Of a DNA stretch of 47,906 nucleotides, positions 28,684 through 37,959 are shown piece by piece (position 1 is the stretch's first letter; every line of letters starts with the position of its first letter). Made by a program: the position numbers and the translations under genes. The stretch lies in contig NZ_FORM01000013.1 of assembly GCF_900114005.1 (NCBI RefSeq), forward strand, positions 1 to 47,906. Reading direction: 5' to 3'. A model generated the notes under the pieces. The model did no database searches. It had not been told where the DNA came from and was given only the letters and a program-made list of their open reading frames with translations. The DNA is from Olleya namhaensis (GTDB lineage: Bacteria > Bacteroidota > Bacteroidia > Flavobacteriales > Flavobacteriaceae).

Positions 28684-30546
28684 ATGAGCACATTCCAAGA
28701 ATTAGGTCTAAACGAAGATCTATTAAAAGGTATAGAAGATTTAGGTTTTGAAACACCATCTGAAGTACAAGCAAAAGCAATCCCAATTTTATTAAACGAA
28801 GACACAGATTTAGTTGCGTTAGCGCAAACTGGAACTGGTAAAACTGCAGCATTTGGTTTTCCAATGTTACAGAAAATAGACGTAAATAGTCGTACTACTC
28901 AAGGTTTAATATTATCTCCAACACGTGAACTTTGTTTACAGATAGCAAACGAAATGAAAGCCTACGGTAAATACTGTAAAGGTTTAAATGTTGTTGCTAT
29001 ATATGGTGGGTCAAGTATTACTGATCAAGCAAGAGAAGTAAAACGTGGCGCACAAATTATTGTAGCTACGCCTGGTCGTATGAAAGATATGATTAATCGT
29101 CGCTTAGTTGACATTACTAAAATCCAATATTCGGTATTAGATGAGGCTGATGAGATGTTAAACATGGGATTCAAGGAAGATATTACAGAAATTTTATCTG
29201 GTACTCCTGAAGACAAAAACACATGGTTATTCTCTGCTACAATGCCAAGAGAAGTTTCAACTATTGCTAAGAAGTTTATGGTTAATCCACAAGAAATTAC
29301 TGTGGGTCATAAAAATGAAAGTACAAGTAACGTTTCTCACGAATATTACATGGTTAACGCTCGTGACCGTTACCAAGCTTTAAAACGTTTAGCAGATGCA
29401 AACCCTGATATCTTTTCAGTTATATTTTGTAGAACAAAACGTGATACACAAAAAGTAGCCGAAAACTTAATTGAAGACGGATACAGTGCAGGAGCTTTAC
29501 ATGGTGATTTATCTCAAAATCAACGTGATATTGTAATGAAACAATTTAGATCACGTCAAATCCAAATGCTTGTTGCAACAGATGTTGCTGCACGTGGAAT
29601 TGATGTAGATGATATTACTCACGTAATTAACTACCAATTAAGTGACGAGATAGAAACATATACACACCGTTCTGGTAGAACAGGTCGTGCTGGTAAAACA
29701 GGTGTATCTATGGTAATTGTTTCTAAAAGTGAAGTACGTCGATTAAAAAGTATCGAACGTATTATCAACAAGAAATTTGAATTAAAAGAAATTCCTAACG
29801 GAATGGCTATTTGCGAAGTACAATTAATGTCTTTAGCAAATAAGATACATAACACAGAAATCAATCATGAGATTGATAAGTATTTAGGAGATATCAACGC
29901 TTTATTTGAAGACACTTCAAAAGAAGAACTTATCAAAAAATTCTTCTCTGTAGAGTTTACACGTTTCTTTAACTACTATCAAAAATCTAAAAACTTAAAT
30001 GTTGCAGGTGGAGACTCAGGTCGTGAAGGAAGACCACAATCTTCTGGAAGCGCAGCACGTTTCTTTATTAATGTTGGAGAAAAAGATGGTTATGACTGGA
30101 TGAAATTAAAAGATTTCTTAAAAGAAGTTTTAGATTTAGGTCGTGATGATGTCTTTAAAGTAGATGTAAAAGAAACATTCTCTTTCTTTAATACAGAAAA
30201 AGAACACCAAGAAAAAGTCTTAGCATTCTTTACAGATTACAAAGATAATGGACGTTTTGTTAATGTAGAAGTTACAGAAGACAGAGGCGGAAGTCGTGGT
30301 GGTGGTCGTGATAGAAACCGTGGTGGCGGTGGAAGACGTCGTGAAGGTGGAAATGGTGGCGGAAGACGTCGTGATGATAAACCAAGAGGAGAAAGACGCT
30401 CAAGAAGAAGCGATGACAGTTCTAGCAGAAGTGACAGACGCAGAAGTAACGAAGGTGGTTCTGATAGATCAAGTCGTTCTGACAGAGATAAATCTGAATT
30501 TAAAACATCTCACTCTAGACCAACTAGATCTAGACGTAAAGATTAA
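28684..30546 (+). CDS. DEAD-box ATP-dependent RNA helicase with DbpA-like RNA-binding domain and RGG/RS tail
   Basis: 620 aa. Q motif at Q29; Walker A AQTGTGKT (47-54); PTRELCLQ; ATPGRM; DEAD box (153-156); SAT motif; second RecA domain with VATDVAARGIDVDD and HRSGRTGRAGKTG. Residues ~459-533 (RFFINVGEKDGYDWMKLKDF) form a DbpA/CsdA-type RNA-binding domain. The last ~87 residues are Arg/Gly-rich, then Arg/Ser-rich (GGSRGGGRDRNRGGGG, then RRSRRSDDSSSR), a disordered, RNA-binding tail. It probably acts in ribosome assembly and cold adaptation, like DeaD/CsdA. A strong promoter and ~130-nt leader precede it. Confidence 0.95.
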   Translation: MSTFQELGLNEDLLKGIEDLGFETPSEVQAKAIPILLNEDTDLVALAQTGTGKTAAFGFPMLQKIDVNSRTTQGLILSPTRELCLQIANEMKAYGKYCKGLNVVAIYGGSSITDQAREVKRGAQIIVATPGRMKDMINRRLVDITKIQYSVLDEADEMLNMGFKEDITEILSGTPEDKNTWLFSATMPREVSTIAKKFMVNPQEITVGHKNESTSNVSHEYYMVNARDRYQALKRLADANPDIFSVIFCRTKRDTQKVAENLIEDGYSAGALHGDLSQNQRDIVMKQFRSRQIQMLVATDVAARGIDVDDITHVINYQLSDEIETYTHRSGRTGRAGKTGVSMVIVSKSEVRRLKSIERIINKKFELKEIPNGMAICEVQLMSLANKIHNTEINHEIDKYLGDINALFEDTSKEELIKKFFSVEFTRFFNYYQKSKNLNVAGGDSGREGRPQSSGSAARFFINVGEKDGYDWMKLKDFLKEVLDLGRDDVFKVDVKETFSFFNTEKEHQEKVLAFFTDYKDNGRFVNVEVTEDRGGSRGGGRDRNRGGGGRRREGGNGGGRRRDDKPRGERRSRRSDDSSSRSDRRRSNEGGSDRSSRSDRDKSEFKTSHSRPTRSRRKD

Positions 30547-30661
30547 AACATAGTTTTAGAATAGCAAAAACTTAAACCTTTTTGTTAATATTTAGTCAAA
30601 TAACAAAGAAGACGTCATTTTTAGCGTTTTCTTTGTTATTTTTATATTCTAACTATTCTAC

Positions 30662-31507
30662 ATGAAGTATTCCCTTTTTATATTACTTTTTAGCTTAAGC
30701 ATAACTTTTGGGTTTGCTCAAGACAATTCTGTTAAAGCAAAAGAAAACACAACCGCTAAAAAAGTTAGCGACTCTACTGCTGTAAAATCAGATTCTACCG
30801 TTAAAGGTATTATCATTGATGCTACCTCAAAGCAACCCCTAGAAAATGTAAACATTGTTAACTTAAATCAAGTTATAGGTACTGCAACTAATGCCAAAGG
30901 AGAATTTGAGTTACGTGCAAAAGCTAATGACACATTACACTTATCTTATTTAGGTTTTAAATCTATTAAAGTAAAAGTAACTAATGACTGGGTTGACAGA
31001 ATTGATAAATCTACAATTACATTAACAGAACTAGCTTTAGCTTTAGAAGAAGTTGTAGTTACGGGGTTACAATTAACTGGTTATTTAGAAGTAGACATCA
31101 AACAAGTTAAAATAAACAACAATTATAGATATAGTATTTCAGGACTATCTAATGGTTATGAAGCTGGTAAAAAACAACCTAGTGCTGTTACCAAGGTTTT
31201 AGGATCGATATTTAACCCGTTAGACTTTTTATATAACACCTTTAGCAAAAAAGGAAAAGAGTTACGTAAATTGAAGCAAATGAAGGAAGATGATAACATC
31301 CGAAACACATTAGCTAATCGATTTGATAGAGAAGTACTAATAGCATTATTAGGCGTTAATAAAGTTGACTTAGACGAGATTGTTAGCCAATGTAACTACT
31401 CTTTAGAATTTGTAAGCACTGCCAATGATCTTCAAATATTAGATGCTATTAGCGAATGTTATGAAGAATACAAAGTATTAAACAGAGGTCGTAAAAAAAG
31501 AATATAA
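30662..31507 (+). CDS. Carboxypeptidase-like regulatory domain secreted protein
   Basis: 281 aa. Signal peptide residues 1-20 end in FGFAQ. A CarboxypepD_reg-like beta sandwich (~47-130) shows VKGIIIDATSKQPLENVNI, GTATNAKGEFEL, LHLSYLGFKSIKVKV and ends in LALEEVVVTG, which resembles the N-terminal extension of TonB receptors without plug or barrel. The C-terminal half is charged and helical (KKGKELRKLKQMKEDD, FDREVLIALLGV). Flavobacterial proteins of this layout are periplasmic or outer-membrane associated with no defined role. Downstream of the helicase by 115 bp, followed by a terminator. Confidence 0.85.
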   Translation: MKYSLFILLFSLSITFGFAQDNSVKAKENTTAKKVSDSTAVKSDSTVKGIIIDATSKQPLENVNIVNLNQVIGTATNAKGEFELRAKANDTLHLSYLGFKSIKVKVTNDWVDRIDKSTITLTELALALEEVVVTGLQLTGYLEVDIKQVKINNNYRYSISGLSNGYEAGKKQPSAVTKVLGSIFNPLDFLYNTFSKKGKELRKLKQMKEDDNIRNTLANRFDREVLIALLGVNKVDLDEIVSQCNYSLEFVSTANDLQILDAISECYEEYKVLNRGRKKRI

Positions 31508-31529
31508 CTTTTTACACATACTATAAAAT

Positions 31530-31568
31530 TTAAAAATCTCAAATTATTATAATTTGAGATTTTTTTAT
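31530..31568 (+). terminator. Terminator after the carboxypeptidase-regulatory-like gene
   Basis: AAATCTCAAATTAT pairs with ATAATTTGAGATTT, followed by a T run, about 25-60 bp after the stop at 31507. Confidence 0.88.
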
Positions 31569-31626
31569 TTCTTAAATTAACTATTAGCTTTTTAATATAG
31601 CATTGCGTTATAAGTCTTCCTCTACT

Positions 31627-32286
31627 CTATTTTTTTGCATTATAAAAACGGGTAGTAATCTCATCGTAACTTTTAATCGTTTTCTTGCACCAATCTAGTC
31701 TTTTCTCCAACAATTCAGTTTCAGTAAGTTGCCAATCGATGTCTGTTTTTTTCAATTTAGAAGTTGCATGTTGTAATACTATTGCTGCACTTACAGAGAT
31801 ATTTAAGCTTTCAGTAAAACCAACCATTGGTATTTTTAAAAAACTATCGGCTTGTCTTAAAACTTCTTCTGATAAACCATCGGTTTCTCTTCCAAAGAAA
31901 AAGCAAGACTTTTTAGTCACATCAAAATCATATAAATCACAATCGTCCGTATGAGGTGTGGTTGCCACAATTTGATACCCTTTAGCTTTTAAATCTGTGA
32001 TACACTCTTTAACCGAATGGTACCTGTTTAAATCGACCCATTTTTGTGCGCCCATTGCAATTTCTCTATCAATACTTTTACTATTAGTTTCTTCTACAAT
32101 ATTTAACTCTTGTAGTCCAAAAACATCACAACTACGCATCACAGCGCTGGTATTATGTAATTGATAGACATCCTCTGTAGCTACAGTAAAGTGTTTAGTA
32201 CGCTGACTAAGGACTTTGTTAAAACGCTCCAATCGGTGGTCTGTTAAAAAGGTCTCTAAATGTTCTAATAATTGTAAATCTACCAT
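31627..32286 (-). CDS. trmH: tRNA (guanosine-18-2'-O)-methyltransferase, SpoU/TrmH family
   Basis: 219 aa. SPOUT methyltransferase motifs: motif 1 LHNTSAVMRSCDVFGLQEL (~43-61), motif 2 FFFGRETDGLSEEVL (~128-142), motif 3 IPMVGFTESLNISVSAAIVL (~151-170). The order, length and C-terminal helical extension resemble TrmH, which 2'-O-methylates G18 in the tRNA D-loop, more than the rRNA enzyme RlmB, which has an N-terminal extension. Transcribed alone; the terminator of the CHRD gene lies just upstream of its start. Confidence 0.88.
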   Translation of the reverse strand: MVDLQLLEHLETFLTDHRLERFNKVLSQRTKHFTVATEDVYQLHNTSAVMRSCDVFGLQELNIVEETNSKSIDREIAMGAQKWVDLNRYHSVKECITDLKAKGYQIVATTPHTDDCDLYDFDVTKKSCFFFGRETDGLSEEVLRQADSFLKIPMVGFTESLNISVSAAIVLQHATSKLKKTDIDWQLTETELLEKRLDWCKKTIKSYDEITTRFYNAKK

Positions 32287-32299
32287 ATTTTAAAATTAA

Positions 32300-32332
32300 A
32301 AAACCTGATGGGATTACCATCAGGCTTTTGTA
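32300..32332 (-). terminator. Terminator of the CHRD lipoprotein gene
   Basis: CCTGATGG (32304-32311) and CCATCAGG (32317-32324) form the stem. On the minus strand it is followed by a T run. It lies about 20-45 bp beyond the CHRD stop at 32350 and just upstream of trmH. Confidence 0.85.
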
Positions 32333-32349
32333 AAAATTTCTATTTATAA

Positions 32350-33183
32350 TTAGTTAACACCAATATTACCCTGTGCAATTAAAGTGCCTAAATTAGTACT
32401 ACTTAAGTGTACGTTAACGTAACCATTAACATTTAAAACATCAGTATACCCAAACGGTGTACCATCGTCCAATTTAGCGATATTAGATTTACTAATACCC
32501 ATTGTACCATCAACAGGTGTAAAGCTAAACATAATAGAACCAGGTGCTGTTGCAACACTACCAACATGTATATGTGCTGGATGCATACCGCCTGCTGGAC
32601 TACCAGTTAATGTAATTACAGCTAGCGCCTCTCCGTTAACACGTTCTGAAAAACTTATAACTCCTGAAATATCAGTAACATCAACCCCATTTAAAGCATA
32701 ATTTATATTATTAGTAGTTACAATATTTTGACCAATATCTGACTGCGCTAAAACTGATGTGCTAGTACCGCTTTGATTAATGACAACATTACCATCAAAA
32801 TTTAATAATTCTTCATAAGTAATTGCTGTCCCGTTTTCTAAAGTAGAAAAAGTGGTTCTACTTTTTCCTGTATTACCATCAACAGGTTCCAGGTTTAATG
32901 CAACCATTGTAGTAGATTGCTCAAATTCTACAGCAGTATCAAAATATATTGTAGCTGGATAAGATTGACTAACCGCTATACCAACCAAATTAATTTCGAT
33001 AGTAATTGTACTATTAGAGTTTTTAAAATATTCAATAGTACCAAAAACTCCAGAAGAACCTACAGTTGCAATATTAAAAATTTCGGATTCTAAAGACATT
33101 ATTTGTTCTGAAGCATCATCGTCCGAACAATTAGTAAATAACGTAATAGAAAGAATAATAAAAAGGTAGTGAAAGGATTTCAT
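32350..33183 (-). CDS. CHRD-domain lipoprotein with two CHRD-like units
   Basis: 277 aa. A short hydrophobic leader ends in the lipobox FTNC with Cys at ~19, followed by acidic SDDDASE, typical of a surface or periplasmic lipoprotein of Bacteroidota. Two tandem CHRD-like domains are visible. Each ends in a PVDG, then G(I/K)S segment with 'TLENGTAITYEELLNFDGNV' in unit 1 and 'LDDGTPFGYTDVLNVNGYV' in unit 2. Unit 2 has the canonical HPAHIHVG (~200-207). In unit 1 the equivalent is YPATIYFD, lacking the histidines. CHRD domains are named after chordin; their bacterial role is unknown. Confidence 0.85.
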   Translation of the reverse strand: MKSFHYLFIILSITLFTNCSDDDASEQIMSLESEIFNIATVGSSGVFGTIEYFKNSNSTITIEINLVGIAVSQSYPATIYFDTAVEFEQSTTMVALNLEPVDGNTGKSRTTFSTLENGTAITYEELLNFDGNVVINQSGTSTSVLAQSDIGQNIVTTNNINYALNGVDVTDISGVISFSERVNGEALAVITLTGSPAGGMHPAHIHVGSVATAPGSIMFSFTPVDGTMGISKSNIAKLDDGTPFGYTDVLNVNGYVNVHLSSTNLGTLIAQGNIGVN

Positions 33184-33288
33184 GGATTAATTTTTTAAAT
33201 GAATGACTTATTTTTTACTAAGCATTAAGATATTAAAGGGAATTAATCTTAAGTTTATAATCTAATATCAAAAGTAATAAAAAATTTA

Positions 33289-34503
33289 ATGGCACTAAAC
33301 AAACTAAACCTCTCTTTATCATTATATCTATTATTTTCAATTTTTGCTATTGCTCAAAACAATGCTAATTTTAATCCTAATGATACAATTACGTATAACG
33401 ACACCAATTCTGAAAAAGTAGTTGCTTTAGGTAATTTAATAGAAAGCTCAGTACTTAATAACCAATCAGAACCTTTTGTTGGAAAACTGTATAAAAACGC
33501 ATTACTAAAACGTATTCTGCAAGACAATACTACCCCAGATTTAAATAGTGATTACCTAAAATCTTTTGTCAAAGGAATTAAACAAGGCTTGGACTTATTT
33601 CCACAAGAAATTATAACCGAAGTAGAAAATGGTGCGTATTACGATTTTGTAAACTACAGGTATGATCAAAATTTACAAACCTATTATATCCTTTTTAGAC
33701 TATACTCTGCCGAAGGTGGATTAAATTATCATGATTATAGAATCCATAAAAAGGATTCTGAGATGTTAATATCCGACATCTACTTATATCTTGCTGGAGA
33801 AAATATTACCACCACCATGTCAAGATTAATGACTTATGTAGCACCCAATAAAAAAATATTAGGACTAATAGAAACAACAAAAGACGAAGGTGTTACAGAA
33901 CTATTTCAAGCCATACAATATAAAAAATCAGGAAATTTTGAGCTAGCCTACAAATTAATGGATGGTATAACCTCTAAGCTTTCTAAAGAAAAGTTTTTCT
34001 TAATATTTAAGTCTTTAATGGCAAGCAACGTTGATGACGAAAAATATCTTGCTACTTTAGAAGAATTAATAAAAACCTATAAAGACGATCCAACTATTGT
34101 GCTTAACAAAATTGATTACTATGTCTATAAAGAAGATTACTTTGAAGCCATACAAGTAATTAATCAACTACAAGAAGAAACAGAAGACGATTTTTTAAAC
34201 TTTATAAAAGCAAATGTTGCGTTTTATGACGAAAATTATGACTTTGCACTTAACAACTATAAATATATAATAGATAACTATCCTGATTTTTTTGAAGGTC
34301 AAGCTGGATATTTAAGCACTTTAGTAATGATGGAAAACTTTAAAGATGCTACAACCTATATAGAAACATTAATTAGGGAAGGCTATGATAGGGCAGATAT
34401 AATTAATTATGTTGAAGAAGATGATGATAATGGCGAAAACATCTTAGAAGTATTAGTCCAGTCTGAGCCTTATAAAGCTTGGAAACTAAAAACATCAAAT
34501 TAA
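33289..34503 (+). CDS. Secreted TPR-like protein, hypothetical
   Basis: 404 aa. The signal peptide ends near FAIAQ (residue 23). The N-terminal half (~24-180) is not recognised but contains YYDFVNYRYDQNLQTYYILFRLYSAEGGLNYHDYRI. The C-terminal half has helical repeats of TPR type (KKSGNFELAYKLMDGI, YKEDYFEAIQVINQLQ, YDENYDFALNNYKYIIDNYPDFFEGQAGYLSTL). It probably acts as a periplasmic scaffold or peptide-binding protein. It starts a three-gene operon with 2-bp junctions to the sirtuin and an outer-membrane protein gene. Possible functional link to those is inference. Confidence 0.7.
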   Translation: MALNKLNLSLSLYLLFSIFAIAQNNANFNPNDTITYNDTNSEKVVALGNLIESSVLNNQSEPFVGKLYKNALLKRILQDNTTPDLNSDYLKSFVKGIKQGLDLFPQEIITEVENGAYYDFVNYRYDQNLQTYYILFRLYSAEGGLNYHDYRIHKKDSEMLISDIYLYLAGENITTTMSRLMTYVAPNKKILGLIETTKDEGVTELFQAIQYKKSGNFELAYKLMDGITSKLSKEKFFLIFKSLMASNVDDEKYLATLEELIKTYKDDPTIVLNKIDYYVYKEDYFEAIQVINQLQEETEDDFLNFIKANVAFYDENYDFALNNYKYIIDNYPDFFEGQAGYLSTLVMMENFKDATTYIETLIREGYDRADIINYVEEDDDNGENILEVLVQSEPYKAWKLKTSN

Positions 34504-34505
34504 TT

Positions 34506-35177
34506 ATGAAACATTTAGTAGTACTTACTGGAGCGGGTATGAGCGCAGAAAGTGGCATAAAAACGTTTAGAGGTGCTGATGGTTTGTGGGAAGGTCACGA
34601 TGTTATGCAAGTCGCCTCTCCTGAGGGTTTTGAGGCTGATCCAGAATTAGTATTAGAGTTTTATAACCAGCGCAGACGACAGTTACTAGAAGTAGCGCCC
34701 AATAAAGCCCATCTAGAATTAGCTAACTTAGAAAAGCATTTTAAAATAACCATAATTACGCAAAACATAGACGATCTGCACGAACGCGCAGGTAGTACAA
34801 ACGTCATACATTTACATGGCGAATTATTAAAAGTAAGGAGTACAAAAAATGAAGCTCTAGTTTTTGATTGGAAAAAAGATCTTAATCTAGGGGATTTAGA
34901 TAAAAACGGAAACCAATTGCGTCCGCATATTGTTTGGTTTGGAGAAGCAGTACCGTTAATTGATAAAGCTGTAGAGATTTGTGCTACAGCAGATAAATTA
35001 TTAATTATAGGTACATCACTACAAGTATATCCCGCAGCAAGCTTAATGCATTATGTACCGGAAAATACGCCTACCTTTTTTATTGATCCAAACCCATCTA
35101 TTTCTAGCTCTAAAAAGGTAACTGTTATTGCTGAATCTGCAACAGAAGGCATCAACACCTTTATTTCTGTACTATAA
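34506..35177 (+). CDS. Sirtuin, NAD-dependent protein deacylase lacking zinc-site cysteines
   Basis: 223 aa from ATG 34506; an earlier in-frame TTG at 34479 would overlap the upstream gene and is less likely. It removes acyl groups from lysines using NAD. Motifs: GAGMSAESGIKTFRG (9-23), the class III Tyr/Arg pair in FYNQRRR (Y53, R56) that favours succinyl/malonyl substrates, TQNIDDLHERAG (85-96), catalytic His in HLHGEL (H104), LRPHIVWFGE, and GTSLQVYPAASL. The segment after H104, where CobB-type enzymes have cysteines for zinc, has none (KVRSTKNEALVFDWKKD). Second gene of a tight operon with 2-bp gaps on both sides. Confidence 0.93.
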   Translation: MKHLVVLTGAGMSAESGIKTFRGADGLWEGHDVMQVASPEGFEADPELVLEFYNQRRRQLLEVAPNKAHLELANLEKHFKITIITQNIDDLHERAGSTNVIHLHGELLKVRSTKNEALVFDWKKDLNLGDLDKNGNQLRPHIVWFGEAVPLIDKAVEICATADKLLIIGTSLQVYPAASLMHYVPENTPTFFIDPNPSISSSKKVTVIAESATEGINTFISVL

Positions 35178-35179
35178 TT

Positions 35180-36109
35180 ATGAAATATACATTTTTAATT
35201 GTTTCAATATTTATCACAACTTTTGTTTGTGGACAGAATGCTGTGATTTCATTTAAAGAAAATTTACTAGTAAAATCTAATATTAGCACGCAGTCCGAGT
35301 CGTTTTCCATCCAAGATAATGGGCAATCTGTTATTGTAAATGCTAATAACACGTACAGATTACAAGTCGCTGCTAACTATAAGTTTTTAGGCTTAAAAGT
35401 AGGATTTTCTCCAAGCAGTCGTAATTCTAATTTCAAGTCTAAGTTTATCAATCCACAGTTAAATATTTTTATAAAACAATGGATACAGAGTTTTGAATAC
35501 AGAAAAGTCAAAGGATTTTATCAAGATAATCATGCAGATGTATTGGCACAATTCCCTAATTTAAAAACAACCAGTTGGATTGGCACCACATCTTATGTGT
35601 TGAATGATAATTTTTCTTTAAAACACTTGACGCACCTTACTGAATGGCAGAGAGAAACTGCAGGAAGCTTAGTCCCGACATTAAGGTCTGGTTTTAATAG
35701 ATTAAGTAATACTATTGACAATCAAAAAATTGCAGAAAACAGCTTTGACATTGCAATAGCTCCGGCATACTATTATACTTGGGCATTTAAAGAACATTGG
35801 TTTATCTCCTCTTCTATCGCTCCTGCTTTAGGGGTTCGTTTTACAACAGAAAAAATAGACCAAATAGCAACAACCAAAAACACGTTTATTACTCGTGCTT
35901 TAGACTTTACATTACAATTTGGGTATACCTCAGAAACTATTAGCGCTGGCGCTAGTTTCAATTTTGACTCTAACGCTGTAAATAAAAAGCTTACACAAAG
36001 TGTTGTAACAGACAAAAGCTATGCTAGTCTGTACTTTGGTTACCGATTTATTGCTCCTAAATTTTTAAAACGAACGGCTAAATCTATTGAAGACAGATTT
36101 AATCTCTAA
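35180..36109 (+). CDS. Outer-membrane beta-barrel-like protein, possibly DUF4421
   Basis: 309 aa. The signal peptide ends near FVCGQ (residue 19). The rest is rich in alternating, aromatic-ended strands (RLQVAANYKFLGLKVGF, FIKQWIQSFEYRKVKGFY, YTWAFKEHWFISSSIAPALGVRF, LDFTLQFGYTSETISAGASFNF, ASLYFGYRFIAP), as in outer-membrane barrels. The pattern near residues 60-115 reminds me of DUF4421, uncertain. Third gene of the operon with the sirtuin, starting 2 bp after it. Its stop is 4 bp from that of the converging ABC-F gene. Confidence 0.6.
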   Translation: MKYTFLIVSIFITTFVCGQNAVISFKENLLVKSNISTQSESFSIQDNGQSVIVNANNTYRLQVAANYKFLGLKVGFSPSSRNSNFKSKFINPQLNIFIKQWIQSFEYRKVKGFYQDNHADVLAQFPNLKTTSWIGTTSYVLNDNFSLKHLTHLTEWQRETAGSLVPTLRSGFNRLSNTIDNQKIAENSFDIAIAPAYYYTWAFKEHWFISSSIAPALGVRFTTEKIDQIATTKNTFITRALDFTLQFGYTSETISAGASFNFDSNAVNKKLTQSVVTDKSYASLYFGYRFIAPKFLKRTAKSIEDRFNL

Positions 36110-36113
36110 ACAC

Positions 36114-37751
36114 TTATTTCATTAAATTAATATCTGCAATACTCTTAATTCTATTGCGTTCTAAAAAGGCATCAATAGTTTCAAAATGTTCAATAACGCG
36201 TTGCTCTTTAAATTCAAATACCTTTTCAGATAAACCTTGTAAGAAGTCTCTATCGTGAGAGACTAATACCAATGTCCCATCAAATGTTTTTAATGCTTCT
36301 TTTAATACGTCCTTAGATTTAAGATCTAAGTGGTTTGTAGGTTCATCCAAAATTAACAAGTTAACTGGTTCTAATAATAACTTAACCATAGCTAACCTTG
36401 TTTTTTCTCCTCCAGATAAAACACCTACTTTTTTATCAATATCATCGCCTTTAAACATAAAGCGACCTAAAATATTTTTTACACCTGTTCTAGCATCTCC
36501 TTTTGCAACTTCGTCCACCGTTTGAAAAACAGTCAAATCGTTATCTAACAAAGCCGCTTGGTTTTGAGCAAAATACCCAACCTGAACATTATGACCTAAA
36601 CTACATTCTCCTTCAAAGTCTATTTGACCTAAAATAGCTTTAATCATTGTAGACTTACCTTCTCCGTTTCTACCAACAAAACTAACTTTCTCCCCTCTTT
36701 TAATTGACATGTTAGCATCACTAAAGACCACAACATCATCATACTTTTTGGTTAAGTTTTGTACAGATACAGGATAATCTCCAGATCTTGGTGCCGGAGG
36801 AAAACTTAATTTTAATGCAGAATTATCGACTTCATCAATCTCTATAATTTGCAGTTTTTCAAGCATACGCTCTCGCGAAGTCACTTGGTTAGTTTTAGAA
36901 TATGTTCCTTTAAAACGTTCAATAAAAGCCATATTATCCGCAATATACTTTTGCTGTTCTTGATACGCTTTTATTTGATGTACACGTCTATCTTCTCTTA
37001 ACTGTAAATAATGACTATAATTAGCTTTATAATCATAAATACGTCCCATAGTAACCTCTATAGTACGGTTTGTAATATTGTCAATAAAAGCTCTATCATG
37101 CGATATTACCATAACTGCATCCGCTTTATTAACTAAAAAATCTTCTAGCCAAATAACAGATTCTATATCAATATGGTTAGTGGGCTCATCTAATAGAATT
37201 AAATCAGGCTTTTGTAATAAAATTTTTGCCAATTCAATTCGCATACGCCATCCACCAGAAAACTCATTAGTAAATCTTGTAAAATCATCTTGCCTAAAGC
37301 CTAATCCTTTTAAAGCTTTTTCTACTTCTGCATCGTAATTAACATCTTCTAAAGCATAGTACTTTTCACCTAAATCAGACACTTGCTCAATAATAGACAT
37401 ATACTCATCACTCTCGTAATCCGTCCTAGTTTCTAACGCTTTATTAAGTACTTCCATCTGGTCTCGCATATCATAAACATGCTTAAACGCTTTGGCTGCC
37501 TCTTCAAAAACAGTACAATTATCTTCTGTCAATAAATGTTGTGGCAAATAAGCAATTACAGCTTCTTTTGGAGCTCTAACATGTCCTCGTGTTGGGTTTT
37601 GTCTACCTGCAACAATTTTCATCATGGTAGATTTACCTGCTCCGTTTTTTCCCATTAAAGCAATTTTATCCGTTGGATTAATCACAAAAGATACATCACT
37701 AAACAAAGCGGTACCGCTAAACTCTACTGCCAAATTATCTATAGAAATCAT
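36114..37751 (-). CDS. ABC-F family ATPase
   Basis: 545 aa, two ABC ATPase domains and no membrane segments. Walker A sequences: GKNGAGKS (34-41) and GRNGEGKS (~360). ABC signatures: FSGGWRMRIELAKILL and LSGGEKTRLAMVKLLL. Walker B: LILLDEPTNHID and LLILDEPTNHLD. The linker between the domains (~240-320) is charged and helical (the P-site tRNA-interaction motif of ABC-F). ABC-F proteins act on the ribosome in translation; the arrangement resembles the YbiT/EttA branch, but I cannot decide the subfamily or exclude antibiotic protection. Converges with the sirtuin operon and diverges from trmD. Confidence 0.92.
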   Translation of the reverse strand: MISIDNLAVEFSGTALFSDVSFVINPTDKIALMGKNGAGKSTMMKIVAGRQNPTRGHVRAPKEAVIAYLPQHLLTEDNCTVFEEAAKAFKHVYDMRDQMEVLNKALETRTDYESDEYMSIIEQVSDLGEKYYALEDVNYDAEVEKALKGLGFRQDDFTRFTNEFSGGWRMRIELAKILLQKPDLILLDEPTNHIDIESVIWLEDFLVNKADAVMVISHDRAFIDNITNRTIEVTMGRIYDYKANYSHYLQLREDRRVHQIKAYQEQQKYIADNMAFIERFKGTYSKTNQVTSRERMLEKLQIIEIDEVDNSALKLSFPPAPRSGDYPVSVQNLTKKYDDVVVFSDANMSIKRGEKVSFVGRNGEGKSTMIKAILGQIDFEGECSLGHNVQVGYFAQNQAALLDNDLTVFQTVDEVAKGDARTGVKNILGRFMFKGDDIDKKVGVLSGGEKTRLAMVKLLLEPVNLLILDEPTNHLDLKSKDVLKEALKTFDGTLVLVSHDRDFLQGLSEKVFEFKEQRVIEHFETIDAFLERNRIKSIADINLMK

Positions 37752-37932
37752 AGTCTGTTTTTTAATGCTGCGAAAGTAATAAAAAGACTAGTATTTAAGC
37801 CAATCTACATTTGACTTTGTTATAAAAATATGATTAAAAACACTCCTATTAAATAGACACAACAACAAATCATCTTACTTTTTAGGATAAAAACGAGAAT
37901 AAATTGACGTAGAATCATCCAAACATTTCTTC

Positions 37933-37940
37933 TATCTTTG
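37933..37940 (+). promoter_or_regulatory. trmD: -7 element of trmD
   Basis: TATCTTTG fits TAnnTTTG and ends 19 bp before the ATG at 37960. A TTG at 37904-37906 lies 26 bp upstream, longer than the usual spacer, so the upstream box is uncertain. Confidence 0.45.
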
Positions 37941-37959
37941 CAAACTATAAAGCAAAACC

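Noticed and set aside
34479-34505. TTG at 34479 as the sirtuin start
   Set aside because: It overlaps the preceding gene; ATG at 34506 sits at a TAATTATG junction and gives a protein starting at the conserved sirtuin motif.
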